DNA of 64,000 nt, taken from the NCBI RefSeq assembly GCF_011320225.1, contig NZ_JAAOEN010000004.1, positions 428,973 through 492,972 of the forward strand. Direction: 5' to 3'. Below, in pieces: positions 36,001 through 44,717 of the stretch. How positions within the stretch are numbered: position 1 is the first letter of the stretch; the number at the start of each line of letters is the position of its first letter. The position numbers were made by a program, and so were the translations under genes. The stretch is from Phytoactinopolyspora limicola (GTDB lineage: Bacteria > Actinomycetota > Actinomycetes > Jiangellales > Jiangellaceae). Under the pieces are notes generated by a model. It worked only from the letters and a program-made list of their open reading frames with translations. It was not told the origin of the DNA and did no database searches.

Positions 36001-36760
36001 GGGCCTTCAGCGCGGCCTCGTCGGCCACCTCCTGCTCCAGATTGGCGCGGGCTTGGCCGAGGTCGTCGGCGAGCAGCCGCAACCGCGCATCACGAAGGTC
36101 AGCCTGGATGGTGGCGGCCCGCCGGGCCAACTCGGCCTGCTTACCCAGGGGGCCCAGCTGCCGGCGCAGCTCAGCGGTGAGGTCTTGCAGCCGGGTCAAG
36201 TTGCCCTGCATCGCCTCCAGCTTGCGCAGCGCCTTCTCCTTGCGCTTGCGATGCTTCAGCACGCCGGCTGCCTCTTCGACGAACCCCCGGCGGCCCTCCG
36301 GTGTCGCCGACAAGATGGAGTCGAGCTGTCCCTGACCAACGATGACGTGCATCTCCCGGCCGATGCCGGAGTCGGACAGCAGTTCCTGCACGTCGAGCAG
36401 CCGGCAGCCCTGGCCGTTGATCGAGTATTCCGAGCCGCCATTGCGGAACATGGTGCGGGAGATCGTGACCTCGGAGTACTCGATAGGCAAGGCGCCGTCG
36501 GTGTTGTCGATGGTCAGCACTACTTCGGCCCGGCCGAGCGCGGGCCGGCCCGAGGTGCCGGCGAAAATGACGTCTTCCATTTTGCCGCCACGTAGGCTCT
36601 TGGCGCCCTGCTCTCCCATAACCCAGGCCAGGGCGTCGACGACGTTCGACTTACCCGACCCGTTGGGGCCGACGACACACGTGATGCCCGGCTCGAAGTG
36701 CAGTGTGGTCGACGAGGCGAAGGACTTGAACCCCCGCAACGTCAAGCTCTTCAGGTGCAA
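33017..36760 (-). CDS. smc: Chromosome segregation ATPase SMC
   Basis: Structural maintenance of chromosomes protein, 1247 aa from TTG 36760 (LHLKSLTLRGFKSF matches the actinobacterial N-terminus; GGAGGAG upstream). Walker A GPNGSGKS is at residues 31-38, a hinge lies at about 510-680 flanked by two long coiled coils, and the C-terminal head holds LSGGERS and the Walker B FYILDEVEAALDD. It forms condensin with ScpAB. Near residues 950-1013 the second coiled coil is interrupted by an Ala/Gly-rich low-complexity insert with a repeated AEAGA unit. rnc and mutM, often adjacent to smc, are here separated by a GltS-like gene. Confidence 0.95.
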   Translation of the reverse strand: MHLKSLTLRGFKSFASSTTLHFEPGITCVVGPNGSGKSNVVDALAWVMGEQGAKSLRGGKMEDVIFAGTSGRPALGRAEVVLTIDNTDGALPIEYSEVTISRTMFRNGGSEYSINGQGCRLLDVQELLSDSGIGREMHVIVGQGQLDSILSATPEGRRGFVEEAAGVLKHRKRKEKALRKLEAMQGNLTRLQDLTAELRRQLGPLGKQAELARRAATIQADLRDARLRLLADDLGQARANLEQEVADEAALKARQAELTRTLEQARVAEARLEAEVREASPLLARAQEAWFGLSGLRERLRGTASLAAERGRHLESAGDTTPSGRDPDEMEAEAAAVREQEAELNEQISEAREMLDDAITQRGEAEEAVEAEERQLASLIRAAADRREGMARMSGQVDGARRQVAAAQAELVRLTAARQDALDRAAAAEREFTSLETTIAGLSVGEEGLDAEYERIAAELAEASDAVAALQEQEQTASRERAALAARKEALEIGLSRKDGAASLLAASDRISGVLGSVAALLTVETGWEATVATALGSASDAVAVGSVDDAVAALRLLRDDDLGQAGLLVGGAPYDDPGAWTTLPGGMRYVVDLVTAPAELQPALSSLLRGMVAVEDLASARALVAELPDMVAVTRDGDLLGRGRAYGGSSSAPSLLEVQAAVDEAADQLAAAAGRAERLSRELTAATRRRDEAATREAAALNKLHESDAELSAVAEQLNRLGQAARSASDEAERLVAAVAEAEEKCEREAATLEELEARLEAVEEAGDDDTTAEPSTEERDRLAELVRLARQRETEARLSLRTGEERARALAGRAESLERAAREERQNRTRAEALARKRARAAHIAQAVARGAEIALRRVETSLEIADAERGAAEQAKSEREAALAAERERTRTVATELEQVTSSVHRDELARAEHRMRVEALETKALEEHGIEPSTLIDEYGPHLMIPVLEAPPAPGATSSANGAGRKGANADGPGAYPAEAGAAEAGAAEAGAGADAAGRSGATAADEPSFVGAAEPPHKVVPFVREEQEKRARKAERELNRLGKVNPLALEEFAALEERHSFLAEQLEDLKRTRKDLLDIVKEVDDRVQEVFTNAFEDTAREFASVFSRLFPGGEGRLVLTEPDDMLTTGIEVEARPPGKKVKRLSLLSGGERSLVAVAFLVALFKARPSPFYILDEVEAALDDTNLGRLLAIYEELRERSQLIVITHQKRTMEIADALYGVSMRGDGVTAVISQRIRESEPA

Positions 36761-37326
36761 CGCACAACTCTCCTCCCGCCTGGACGCTCCCACTGCCCCA
36801 CAGGGTGTTTACGCCGCCGTCGGTGATGCCCAACAGCCACGCGGCCCCGCTCCAAGGACGGTGCCGGCATAGTGGCGCACCCGGTAGCTGTCGCGCCCTG
36901 CGACGGACAGCCGGTGCGCATCGGTGGTAGCTCCAGGTCCTGCCCCCGTTTTCCCGAGCAGCTTACGAGTATGGCATGGGGAAGATGGCCGCCACCTTAC
37001 CCGCTGACGGACCGAATCGCTGGCAAAGCCACGCCCTGACCTGTGATCATCTGGTCTGGGCGACGGGTGTCACGCCCCGGGCAGTGCCACCGTCGACGGT
37101 ACGACGGCTCGACCCCGACCACGAGTCGGGCCCACCCCAACAGCGAATCGGGTTCGGCGTCAGACCGTCCGGGCGAGCCGACTTGCCGCGGGCACCGAAT
37201 CGACGTACGTTCCGGCTACTTGACTTGTTGATGGCACGGAGTCATCAGCAAGTTCGTCGCGTGGTCATGATTAGGGTCGACGCCCCAGCGCCGGGCGGAT
37301 GACACCAGTAAGCAACGGGAGTACGG
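36761..37326. other. Gap between smc and the gltS-like gene
   Basis: About 565 bp without a credible gene on either strand and without repeats of families A-E. The acylphosphatase gene often found upstream of smc in actinobacteria is not seen. Confidence 0.45.
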
Positions 37327-38760
37327 ATGTCCGCAAATGTCGTCGGGATGGCGCTGTTGCTGCTGGGCCTGGTCCTGGTGGTCGCCAAGCTGATCCGGCT
37401 ACGCAGCCGCTGGTGCCAACGGCTGTTCTTGCCGAGCTCGATCATCGGAGGGTTCCTCGCACTGCTGCTCGGCCCGGAGCTCCTCGGCCGGGCCGCGAGC
37501 GGGCTGGGCTACGACGGCTGGGCCGAGGGCGGGATCTTCGGCGCCGACATCCTGTCGGTGTGGAGTACGTTGCCCGGCCTGTTGATCAGCATCGTGTTCG
37601 CCACACTCTTCCTGGGTGAACGGATCCCCAACCCGAAAGACGCCGCCAAACTGGTGGGCCCGCAGCTGTCGTTCGGTGTCGCGATTGGTGCCGGGCAGTA
37701 CGTCATCGGCCTACTTCTGGCCATCCTGCTGCTGGCGCCGTTGTTCGACATCGACCCAATGGCCGGAGCGCTGATCGAGATCTCGTTCGAGGGTGGCCAC
37801 GGGACCGCCGCCGGAATGCGCGACACCATGGCCGACAACGGCTTTCCCGAGGGCGCCGACCTCGCTCTGGGTCTTGCCACCGTCGGAGTCGTGTCCGGCG
37901 TCCTCATCGGCGTAGCGATGATCAACTGGGCGGTGCGCCGTGGTCACACCCAGTTCCTCAAGGGCGACGCACAAGCCTCGGTCGAAGAGCAGCGGGGCCT
38001 CTATCTGAAAGACGACCAGCACCCGGCCGCCACGATGACGGTGCGGCCGTCGTCGGTCGAGCCGTTGGCCATCCACTTCGGCATCGTCGCGGTAGCGGTC
38101 CTGATCGGTTATCTCATGCTCACCGCCCTGCGCGGCATCGAGGAACTGCTGTGGCTCGACTCCGTCGAACTGTTCGCCCACGTGCCGCTGTTCCCCATGG
38201 CGATGCTTGGGGGTGTCGTGGTCCAGCTGTATATCGACCGCGCCGACCACACCGGATTGGTGGATCGGCTGATGATGCTGCGGATCCAGGGATTCGCACT
38301 CGATCTGTTGATCATCAGCGCGTTGGCTACTCTGTCCATCCAGGCCATCGCCGACCACCTCGGGCCGTTCTTGCTGCTCGCCGGGGCCGGTATCGCCTGG
38401 AACGTCGCGGCGCTGGTCTTCCTCGCCCGACGGATCATTCCCACCTACTGGTTCGAGCGCGGGATCGGCGACTTCGGTCAGTCGATGGGTGTCACCGCAA
38501 CGGGGCTGATCCTGATGCGAGTGGCGGATCCCGAAGGAAAGAGCCCTGCCTTCGAGGCGTTCGGATATAAGCAGTTGCTCTTCGAGCCGTTCTTCGGCGG
38601 CGGGTTGATCACCGCGGCGGCCATTCCGCTCATCGCCCAGTTCGGTCCGGAACCGTTCCTGCTCGGCATGGCGGCGCTCATGACGTTCGCGCTGGCCACC
38701 GGTCTGCTCTACTTTGGCCGCCAAGGACCGGCGGCGACCTCTGACACTCAACTTCGGTGA
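37327..38760 (+). CDS. Sodium:glutamate symporter family protein (GltS-like)
   Basis: Membrane protein of 477 aa with about twelve hydrophobic segments. The motif SFEGGHGTAAGM is the GltS family signature, and two homologous halves are apparent. The family imports glutamate with sodium. The sequence is longer than E. coli GltS, with a hydrophilic loop around residues 215-240 (AQASVEEQRGLYLKDDQHP). It is transcribed divergently from smc and looks inserted into the smc-mutM-rnc neighbourhood. Substrate is inferred from the family only. Confidence 0.8.
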   Translation: MSANVVGMALLLLGLVLVVAKLIRLRSRWCQRLFLPSSIIGGFLALLLGPELLGRAASGLGYDGWAEGGIFGADILSVWSTLPGLLISIVFATLFLGERIPNPKDAAKLVGPQLSFGVAIGAGQYVIGLLLAILLLAPLFDIDPMAGALIEISFEGGHGTAAGMRDTMADNGFPEGADLALGLATVGVVSGVLIGVAMINWAVRRGHTQFLKGDAQASVEEQRGLYLKDDQHPAATMTVRPSSVEPLAIHFGIVAVAVLIGYLMLTALRGIEELLWLDSVELFAHVPLFPMAMLGGVVVQLYIDRADHTGLVDRLMMLRIQGFALDLLIISALATLSIQAIADHLGPFLLLAGAGIAWNVAALVFLARRIIPTYWFERGIGDFGQSMGVTATGLILMRVADPEGKSPAFEAFGYKQLLFEPFFGGGLITAAAIPLIAQFGPEPFLLGMAALMTFALATGLLYFGRQGPAATSDTQLR

Positions 38761-39071
38761 TCGTCACCGCCCGTGTATGGTGCGTTGAGCGCATGCCACA
38801 GTGGACGATTTGCCTGGTTAGTGGAGGCGTTCAACGCACCATGCGCGTGCGGATCTGGGACTCAAGCACCCGGACTGACGGCGGAAACGCGGCAACGGTC
38901 ACCAGGGGCGGGGCGCGCGGGTCGCCGGCACGCAACAGTGGATACCCAAGGCCAAGCACGCGGTCAACGTGGGCTTCACGTACCGCATCTCCACATGGCT
39001 GCCGGCACTACGACGATCGCGACCGTTTGCGCGTAGCACGCGCTGGCCCGTCGTCGGGGCGCCAACACAAA
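38761..39071. other. Non-coding stretch with an inverted repeat
   Basis: No convincing gene. ATGGTGCGTTGAGCG (38777-38791) and CGTTCAACGCACCAT (38828-38842) form 15-bp arms with one mismatch, just 3' of the symporter gene, and may terminate its transcription. Confidence 0.5.
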
Positions 39072-39101
39072 ACGGTCTGACAGCTCGCGCTGCCAGACCG
39101 T
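39072..39101 (-). terminator. Rho-independent terminator
   Basis: 13-nt arms ACGGTCTGACAGC / GCTGCCAGACCGT with one mismatch and a 4-nt loop, followed on the minus strand by TTTTGTGTT. It sits directly at the stop of the small coiled-coil gene. Confidence 0.85.
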
Positions 39102-39304
39102 CAGGTGAGTGCGGGTTCGCGGATCGAAGAATCGTCGAGAACGAGGCTTTCGTGCTCAAGTGCAGCCTCGGCGAGGTCGTCGTTGGCCGCTTGGAGCCGA
39201 CCTACCTCTGCCTCGAGATCATGGACCCTGCGGCGCAGTCTCTGTACCTCCGTGATGAGCCTCGGATCCGGGCCCCCCACATGTCCCAACAGCGCCTTTG
39301 CCAT
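39101..39304 (-). CDS. Small coiled-coil protein conserved in actinobacteria
   Basis: Protein of 67 aa beginning MAKALLGHVGGPDPRL, a start I recognise from small actinobacterial proteins of unknown function, then a heptad-rich helix RLRRRVHDLEAEVGRLQAAND likely to form a coiled coil. ATG 39304 is preceded by GGAGGG. A clear terminator follows its stop. The role is unknown; isolation and a private terminator suggest independent expression. Confidence 0.75.
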   Translation of the reverse strand: MAKALLGHVGGPDPRLITEVQRLRRRVHDLEAEVGRLQAANDDLAEAALEHESLVLDDSSIREPALT

Positions 39305-39755
39305 CGCTGGTGCCCTCCACAGGCTGATGCTCAAGAATGATGGATACCGTCACGGAGGTGCCAGCCAGCGCCGAATATTCTCGCGGCAGGCACATTAACC
39401 CCGCAACTACATCTCCAGGATGTCACTCCGCGGCGCAGGGGTCAAGTTGCCACTAGACACGACCGGACTCAACTTTGCCGCATTCTTCGCTAATCGGACC
39501 TGCCTGGTAGCCCAGCGTGGTTCGCCTCCGCGCACACGGCTCCTGAACTCGATACGCGGCTGCCCGTCGGGCGGGATGCCGCCCCCGGATACGGCTATCG
39601 GGATGGGCGCATCGACCCCGACCCACCACAAGGCAGCGACTCCATTTCGCCGACTGCATGAACAATGGTGGTACTTCGCAGTACATCGACTTCGGGCCGC
39701 TGGGCGAAGGCACCGTGGGGCAGGTCGTCAGATACCCTGCATGAGCCCTTCGCCC
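39305..39755. other. Gap between the coiled-coil gene and mutM
   Basis: About 450 bp. Frames on both strands are open in places but have no ribosome site and no recognisable domain. The segment 39440-39530 is less G+C-rich than its surroundings and could be a gene remnant. Confidence 0.4.
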
Positions 39756-40610
39756 TCACGCCTCAACGTTTCGCTGACATCGTGGGCAGTAATGCGAAGA
39801 GCGGTTCATGAACGGTTCGCGTTGAACCGGAGCCCCGCACCGCGCACACGGCTCCCCTTCTCGCCCGTAGACCTGCAGCGACCGGTCAAAGTAGCCGCTT
39901 TCGCCGTTGACGTTGACGTACAGCTGATCGAACGACGTGCCACCCTCGGCCAGCGCGGCCAGCATAACCTCGCGCACCGCACCCACCAGGCGGTCGATCT
40001 CAGCGCGCCTCAGCGTGGCGGTGGGCCGTGCATAGTGCAGCTGAGCCCGCCACAGGGCCTCGTCGGCGTAGATGTTGCCGACGCCGGAGATCAGGGTTTG
40101 GTCAAGCAACGCCCGTTTGATTCCCGTCCGGCGCCGCCGCAAAGCTGTCGCGAATCCCGACGCATCGAAGGCTGCGTCCAAGGGGTCGACGGCGATATGT
40201 GCGATCTCGACCGGAACGCCGTCATCACCCAGCGCGGACACCGCCAGCCCGCCGAACGTCCGCTGATCGACGAACCGTAGCTGAAGACCACCGTCGTCGA
40301 ACGTCAGCCGGACCCGCAAATGCGGGCCGTCCGGTGTGTACCCGGCGAGCAACAGCAACTGTCCGCTCATCCCGAGGTGGCCCAGGATCGCCCGATCCGG
40401 CTCGTCGTCCAGCGGCAGCCAGAGGTATTTTCCGCGCCGCCGCACATCGGTCACCCGAGCACCGGCCAGCGCCGCCGCGAACTCGGCCGGGCCGGCGACA
40501 TGCCGACGCACCGCTCGCGGATGCAGCACCTCCACGCGCTCGATCCGCCGGCCGACGACATGCTGCTCCAGGCCCCGGCGGACCACTTCCACCTCGGGTA
40601 ACTCCGGCAC
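39756..40610 (-). CDS. mutM: Formamidopyrimidine-DNA glycosylase
   Basis: Base-excision repair glycosylase/AP lyase for 8-oxoguanine and formamidopyrimidines, 284 aa. Catalytic P1-E2 in [14 protein letters not shown]; the helix-two-turn-helix region holds [19 protein letters not shown]; the C-terminal zinc finger is CARCGAPVQ to [10 protein letters not shown]. It follows rnc by 8 bp and closes the DUF177-rpmF-rnc-mutM operon. Confidence 0.95.
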   Translation of the reverse strand: MPELPEVEVVRRGLEQHVVGRRIERVEVLHPRAVRRHVAGPAEFAAALAGARVTDVRRRGKYLWLPLDDEPDRAILGHLGMSGQLLLLAGYTPDGPHLRVRLTFDDGGLQLRFVDQRTFGGLAVSALGDDGVPVEIAHIAVDPLDAAFDASGFATALRRRRTGIKRALLDQTLISGVGNIYADEALWRAQLHYARPTATLRRAEIDRLVGAVREVMLAALAEGGTSFDQLYVNVNGESGYFDRSLQVYGREGEPCARCGAPVQREPFMNRSSHYCPRCQRNVEA

Positions 40611-40618
40611 CGACGGAC

Positions 40619-41428
40619 CTACTGAGTCTCGTGCTGGGCTTCCGGACCGGCGTTGGCCGCATCGACGGCGTCGGCGGCATCGACGCTGGCCGCGTCGTCA
40701 GCGGTGGCGTCGTCGTCGGTGGTGGCCGCGTCGTCGACATGGTCGTTGAGCGCGCTCCAGGCCAACTCCGCCGCGTGCGCCTCCGCCTCTTTCTTGCTGC
40801 GGCCTTGACCTGTGCCATACACGATCCCACCGAGGCGGACCTCGGCGGTGAAGGTCTTCTCGTGGTCGGGGCCTTCCTCGCTCACGTGATATTCCGGCAC
40901 ACCGAGCGACTCCCGCGAGGTGAACTCCTGGAGGGAGGTCTTCCAGTCCAGGCCGGCACCCAGGGTGGCCGACATGTCGATGAGGTCGTCGACAAGGCGG
41001 TGAACCAGCGCCGTCGCCTCGTCCATGCCACGGTCGACGTAAACCGCACCGATCAGGGCCTCGATGGTGTCGGCGAGGATCGACGCTTTGTCGCGCCCGC
41101 CCGTGGTCTCCTCGCCCCTCCCCAGCCGGAGGAAGTCACCCAACCGCAGTGACCGCCCCACGCCGGCCAGGGCGCGCATGTTGACCACCGCGGCACGCAG
41201 CTTGGCCAACTGACCTTCGGAGAGGTCAGGGTGGCGGCGGTAGAGCGAGTCGGTCACCACGAGCCCGAGCACCGCGTCTCCGAGGAACTCCAGGCGCTCG
41301 TTGGTGGGTAGCCCGCCGTGCTCGTATGCGTACGAGCGATGAGTCAGCGCCTGTTCGAGGAGCCTCGGGTCAACGGTGAGGCCAAGGCGGGCCTCCAGCT
41401 CGGAGTTACCGTGCGGCTCAGCCGTCAT
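40619..41428 (-). CDS. rnc: Ribonuclease III
   Basis: Double-stranded RNA endonuclease of 269 aa for rRNA and mRNA processing. The catalytic signature [14 protein letters not shown] and the second acidic site [13 protein letters not shown] are present, followed by a dsRNA-binding domain ([16 protein letters not shown]). About 30 C-terminal residues are an Asp/Ala-rich tail. Twelve bp separate it from rpmF. Confidence 0.95.
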   Translation of the reverse strand: MTAEPHGNSELEARLGLTVDPRLLEQALTHRSYAYEHGGLPTNERLEFLGDAVLGLVVTDSLYRRHPDLSEGQLAKLRAAVVNMRALAGVGRSLRLGDFLRLGRGEETTGGRDKASILADTIEALIGAVYVDRGMDEATALVHRLVDDLIDMSATLGAGLDWKTSLQEFTSRESLGVPEYHVSEEGPDHEKTFTAEVRLGGIVYGTGQGRSKKEAEAHAAELAWSALNDHVDDAATTDDDATADDAASVDAADAVDAANAGPEAQHETQ

Positions 41429-41440
41429 CGCCAGATCCGA

Positions 41441-41644
41441 TCAGGCGTCGCCTACCTGACGCCCGTTGTACTCCCGGAAGAGGGCGGTGCCCTGCGAATC
41501 TTCGACGACGTGCGCCCGGTGCGCCACCACCCAGGTGGTGCGACCGTTGACGGTACGGCGCTGAATCTGCGGCAGCTTCGCCTTCCACTGCGAACGGCGG
41601 TGCCGGGTGTTGCTACGGGACATCTTGCGCTTGGGGACGGCCAC
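41441..41644 (-). CDS. rpmF: Ribosomal protein bL32, cysteine-free form
   Basis: Large-subunit protein of 67 aa with the conserved N-terminus [22 protein letters not shown]. The CXXC pairs that bind zinc in many L32 proteins are absent, so this is the zinc-independent form. Its C-terminus ([11 protein letters not shown]) is longer than the average. It lies 2 bp after the DUF177 gene, the usual bacterial pairing. Confidence 0.93.
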   Translation of the reverse strand: MAVPKRKMSRSNTRHRRSQWKAKLPQIQRRTVNGRTTWVVAHRAHVVEDSQGTALFREYNGRQVGDA

Positions 41645-41646
41645 GG

Positions 41647-42243
41647 CTACATCTCCTCAGTCGGGCCGGCCCCGCGGGAGCCGGACTCGTTCGTATCGTC
41701 GGCGAGCAACTCGGCCAGAGCTGCCCACCGTGGGTCGGTTATGTCGTGCTGGTGGGAGGGATCGTCCGCCAGCCGCGCCCCGCAGACGGAGCACAGACCA
41801 GGACATTCCTCCCGGCACACCGGTGCGGACGGTAGCGCCAAGACCACCGCATCACGAACCGGCTGTTCGAGGTCGATGTTGTCGTCTATGACGAGCAAGT
41901 CTCCCTCACCGGCCTCCGGGCCGGGCTCGTTCTCAGGATAAGCGTACAGTTCCTGAACGTCGACGACGATGTCACCGCCGATCGGATCCAGGCATCGAGC
42001 ACACTCACCGGTGAACGACGCACGCGCCGTCCCCGAGACGAGAACACCTTCCATCACTGCCTCAAGCCGAAGTTCGAGCCTGATGGCAGTTCCTTCAGGT
42101 ACCCCGACCACACCGCCTAGTCCGAGATCGGCCACTGCCGGCACATCGCGCGAGACCCGGCGCATTGATCCGGGACGTCGCCCGAGCTCGTGAACGTCGA
42201 GCACGAAGGGTGCTCGCGGATCGTGGACGCTCAGGGCAATCAA
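41647..42243 (-). CDS. DUF177/YceD-family protein (23S rRNA accumulation protein)
   Basis: Protein of 198 aa in the YceD/DUF177 family, whose members are co-transcribed with rpmF and support 23S rRNA accumulation. Features: [19 protein letters not shown] near the N-terminus, CARCLDP in the middle and C-terminal cysteine pairs [10 protein letters not shown] that may bind metal. TTG 42243 is the start with CGAGAG upstream; an alternative downstream GTG is possible. The C-terminal tail is acidic. Confidence 0.85.
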   Translation of the reverse strand: MIALSVHDPRAPFVLDVHELGRRPGSMRRVSRDVPAVADLGLGGVVGVPEGTAIRLELRLEAVMEGVLVSGTARASFTGECARCLDPIGGDIVVDVQELYAYPENEPGPEAGEGDLLVIDDNIDLEQPVRDAVVLALPSAPVCREECPGLCSVCGARLADDPSHQHDITDPRWAALAELLADDTNESGSRGAGPTEEM

Positions 42244-42373
42244 CTCTCGTGCGATGTGGGCATGATCGATCCTGGCCTAGACGAGAGGCCGACAACTAGG
42301 TTACATGGCCGGCTCCAGCGCGCCAAACCCGCCATGACCGCTCCCCGCCCCGCCCCGCTCCCGCCTCTCCCGC

Positions 42374-42433
42374 TCCCATGATCATGAACACTTTGCCGTG
42401 TGATAGCACGGCAAAGTGTTCATGATCATGGGA
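42374..42433. repeat. TGATCAT palindrome family (E) copy 4
   Basis: Perfect 27-bp arms 42374-42400 and 42407-42433 beginning TCCCATGATCATGAACAC, loop TGATAG. It is nearly the same core as the copy in the leuC-leuD gap. It lies 3' of sepIVA and before the DUF177 gene. Confidence 0.9.
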
Positions 42434-42462
42434 GGGGCGGGAGGGCGGGCAGGGCGGCACAC

Positions 42463-43317
42463 TCAGCGCGGCTCGGCCTCAGGATCGTCGGCCGCGGGCG
42501 GCTCCGATGGCTGCGCGGCGTCCGGGAAAGCGTCGGCGCTGACGTCGGCATCGACCGACGAGCTGGTGGGAGCGTCGCCGAACGACCCGGCCACCGACTC
42601 CTCCAATGGCCCAGCCCCAAAGTCACCGAACGACCCGGCCACCGACTCCTCCAACGGCCCAGCCCCAAAGTCACCGAACGACCCGGCCACCGGCTCCTCC
42701 AACGGTCCGGCCCCAAGGTCGGAGAATGGCACGGCATCCGGGTCCTCAACGGACGTGGCACCCAGATCCACGGCGGAACTCTCCCGCGTCGCCTCGGCAG
42801 ACACCGCCGCGATCTCCACCTCGGCGTCGGCGCCAAGGTCGCCGCCCCACCCAGCGGCGAGTTCGTCATACGGACCGGTGCGCCGCAGTTGGTCGCGGCC
42901 CTCGCGGACCGTCTCGACGATTCGCTCGGCGATCACCTCGACATGTGCCAGCTTGGCGTCCACGTGGTCGTCCAACGCCACGCGCATCGCCTCCAACTCC
43001 TGCCGGGTCTGCTCCAGCGTCCGCCCACGCTCTCGGCGCGCCTCGATCAGGACCGTGTGATCACCCACGAGGCGGGCCTGCTCCGCCCGCGCGTCGTTGA
43101 TGATCTTCGATGCGTTGCCCCTGGCCTCTTCCAGCAACTCTTCTCGCTGTTCGATGACGGTGTCCGCTGCCGCGAGGCTCTCCGGCAACAGGTTACGTAC
43201 CTGGTTGACCAGCGAGAGTACGTCGTTCTTGTTCAGGATGGCCGACGACGACATCGGCATGGTGCGCGCCGACTCGACCAGTCCGGCCAGCTCATCAAGC
43301 TTCTTGTGAATCTCCAC
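42463..43317 (-). CDS. sepIVA: SepIVA-like DivIVA-domain septation protein
   Basis: Protein of 284 aa matching the mycobacterial septum protein SepIVA in position (between coaD and the DUF177 gene) and in its N-terminus (KKLDELAGLVESARTMPMS). Residues 30-150 form long coiled-coil helices. Residues about 195-255 contain three 16-residue repeats GAGPLEESVAGSFGDF, encoded by a 48-bp tandem repeat (42578-42721), in an acidic tail. GTG 43317 follows AGGGGAAG; an upstream in-frame ATG at 43380 would overlap coaD. SepIVA supports division and cell-envelope assembly; the repeats are not a known part of it. Confidence 0.78.
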   Translation of the reverse strand: MEIHKKLDELAGLVESARTMPMSSSAILNKNDVLSLVNQVRNLLPESLAAADTVIEQREELLEEARGNASKIINDARAEQARLVGDHTVLIEARRERGRTLEQTRQELEAMRVALDDHVDAKLAHVEVIAERIVETVREGRDQLRRTGPYDELAAGWGGDLGADAEVEIAAVSAEATRESSAVDLGATSVEDPDAVPFSDLGAGPLEEPVAGSFGDFGAGPLEESVAGSFGDFGAGPLEESVAGSFGDAPTSSSVDADVSADAFPDAAQPSEPPAADDPEAEPR

Positions 43318-43376
43318 GGCTTCTTCCCCTGTCGTGTGATCCGGGCCAGCGCTACGCAGCGCGACCCGCTCCCCCA

Positions 43377-43871
43377 TCACGCGCCGGCCGACGACTCCGA
43401 CCCGAACCGCTCACGTAGCCGTTCCAGCACCACCTTGGGCACCAGCCCGCTCACGTCTCCCCCATGCGAGGCGACCTCTTTGACCAGGCTCGACGATAGG
43501 TACGAGTACTCCGGGTTGGTGGCGACGAAGAACGTCTCCAATCCGGTGAGCCGGTGGTTCATTTGCGCCATCGACAGCTCATAGTCGAAGTCCGTCACCG
43601 CCCGCAGCCCCCTGATGACAACAGGGATGTCGTTCTGGCTCGCGAAGTCGACCAGCAGACCCTCGAAGCTCTGGATCCGCACGTTGCCGAGATGTTCGGT
43701 GACATCGCGCAGAATCTCCATCCGCTCGTCAACGTCGAATAGGCCTTTCTTGGAGACGTTGAACAGCACTGCGACGACGACCTCGTCGTACAGGCCCGAT
43801 GCCCGTTCCACGACATCCAGGTGCCCATAGGTCACGGGATCGAACGATCCCGGGCAGACGCATCGACGCAA
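43377..43871 (-). CDS. coaD: Phosphopantetheine adenylyltransferase
   Basis: Penultimate enzyme of CoA synthesis, transferring AMP to 4'-phosphopantetheine; 164 aa. The nucleotidyltransferase motif PGSFDPVTYGHLD and the C-terminal NPEYSYLSSSLVKE are intact. TTG 43871 is preceded at five bases by GGGAGG and gives the family's length; an ATG at 43907 is in frame but without a ribosome site. It follows rsmD, as in most actinobacteria. Confidence 0.95.
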   Translation of the reverse strand: MRRCVCPGSFDPVTYGHLDVVERASGLYDEVVVAVLFNVSKKGLFDVDERMEILRDVTEHLGNVRIQSFEGLLVDFASQNDIPVVIRGLRAVTDFDYELSMAQMNHRLTGLETFFVATNPEYSYLSSSLVKEVASHGGDVSGLVPKVVLERLRERFGSESSAGA

Positions 43872-43910
43872 CTTACCTCCCAGAAGGTCTCCATGCGGAC
43901 GGCGCATCGG

Positions 43911-44585
43911 TCACTCCGTCCCGGCCGAGCGACCGTACCAGAGCACGGTCTCGCCATATGCGCGTTCCCGCAACCCGGTGAGCCCGGCCGGCCATTCGAT
44001 CGGTTCGCTGCGGCGGTCTCGTTCGACCACCACGAGGGCGTCTGGCGCCAGCCATCCGCGCACGAGCAAGGCGAGGATGTTCTCCATCTCGCCGGTGGTG
44101 AGGGCGTACGGCGGATCAGCCACGACAAGGTCGACCGGGTGGCCTCGGTCGACGGATCGTCTCTGCAGGTCATCAGCTGTTCGCGAGGTCGCGGACGAGG
44201 CCGCCGCGGCGTCCGTGGCCGACGTGTCGGGCGCCTCTGCGGCCCGGGGGGTGCGGCCGGCGGCCAGCCAACGCTCCACGCGGTCATGGACGATCGACGT
44301 GCCAGGCAACCCAACAGTCGTGACATTGGCCCGGATGGTCCGGACCGCGCGGGCCGCGGATTCCACGAAGGTGACGTGGGTCGCACCACGCGACAACGCC
44401 TCCAGGCCAACAGCTCCGCTGCCGGCGTAGAGGTCCAGCATCCGCACGCCGGAGAAGCCGCCGAGGGTCGACTCCAGTGAGGAGAACAGGGCCTCGCGGA
44501 CGCGATCGGCCGTGGGGCGGGTCGCCTGCCCTGGAGGCACCCGGAGTCGCCGCCCCCGCGCGCTGCCCGCCACGATCCGGGTCAC
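43911..44585 (-). CDS. rsmD: 16S rRNA m2G966 methyltransferase RsmD
   Basis: SAM-dependent methyltransferase of 224 aa modifying 16S rRNA G966. SAM-binding MLDLYAGSGAVGLEALSRGA and catalytic VVADPPY are present. GTG 44585 gives the typical VTRIVAGSARGRRL start. An Ala/Thr-rich insert of roughly 35 residues (AAEAPDTSATDAAAASS) separates strands 4 and 5 and is not part of the family core. Confidence 0.92.
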   Translation of the reverse strand: MTRIVAGSARGRRLRVPPGQATRPTADRVREALFSSLESTLGGFSGVRMLDLYAGSGAVGLEALSRGATHVTFVESAARAVRTIRANVTTVGLPGTSIVHDRVERWLAAGRTPRAAEAPDTSATDAAAASSATSRTADDLQRRSVDRGHPVDLVVADPPYALTTGEMENILALLVRGWLAPDALVVVERDRRSEPIEWPAGLTGLRERAYGETVLWYGRSAGTE

Positions 44586-44717
44586 CGCGGCTCCGTTCGC
44601 GGCTGGCCCTCGTGCCGTCGTTCCCGAATGAACTGCCTTAAAGCTTCCGCTCTTAGTGCACTCCACTCGGGATCGACGACGATGTCAGCCGCACACCTGT
44701 TACCGGTCATGGTCGGA

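Noticed and set aside
39453-39713. Possible transposase or integrase fragment between the coiled-coil gene and mutM
   Set aside because: No catalytic motif or inverted ends could be identified; kept only as an uncharacterised gap.
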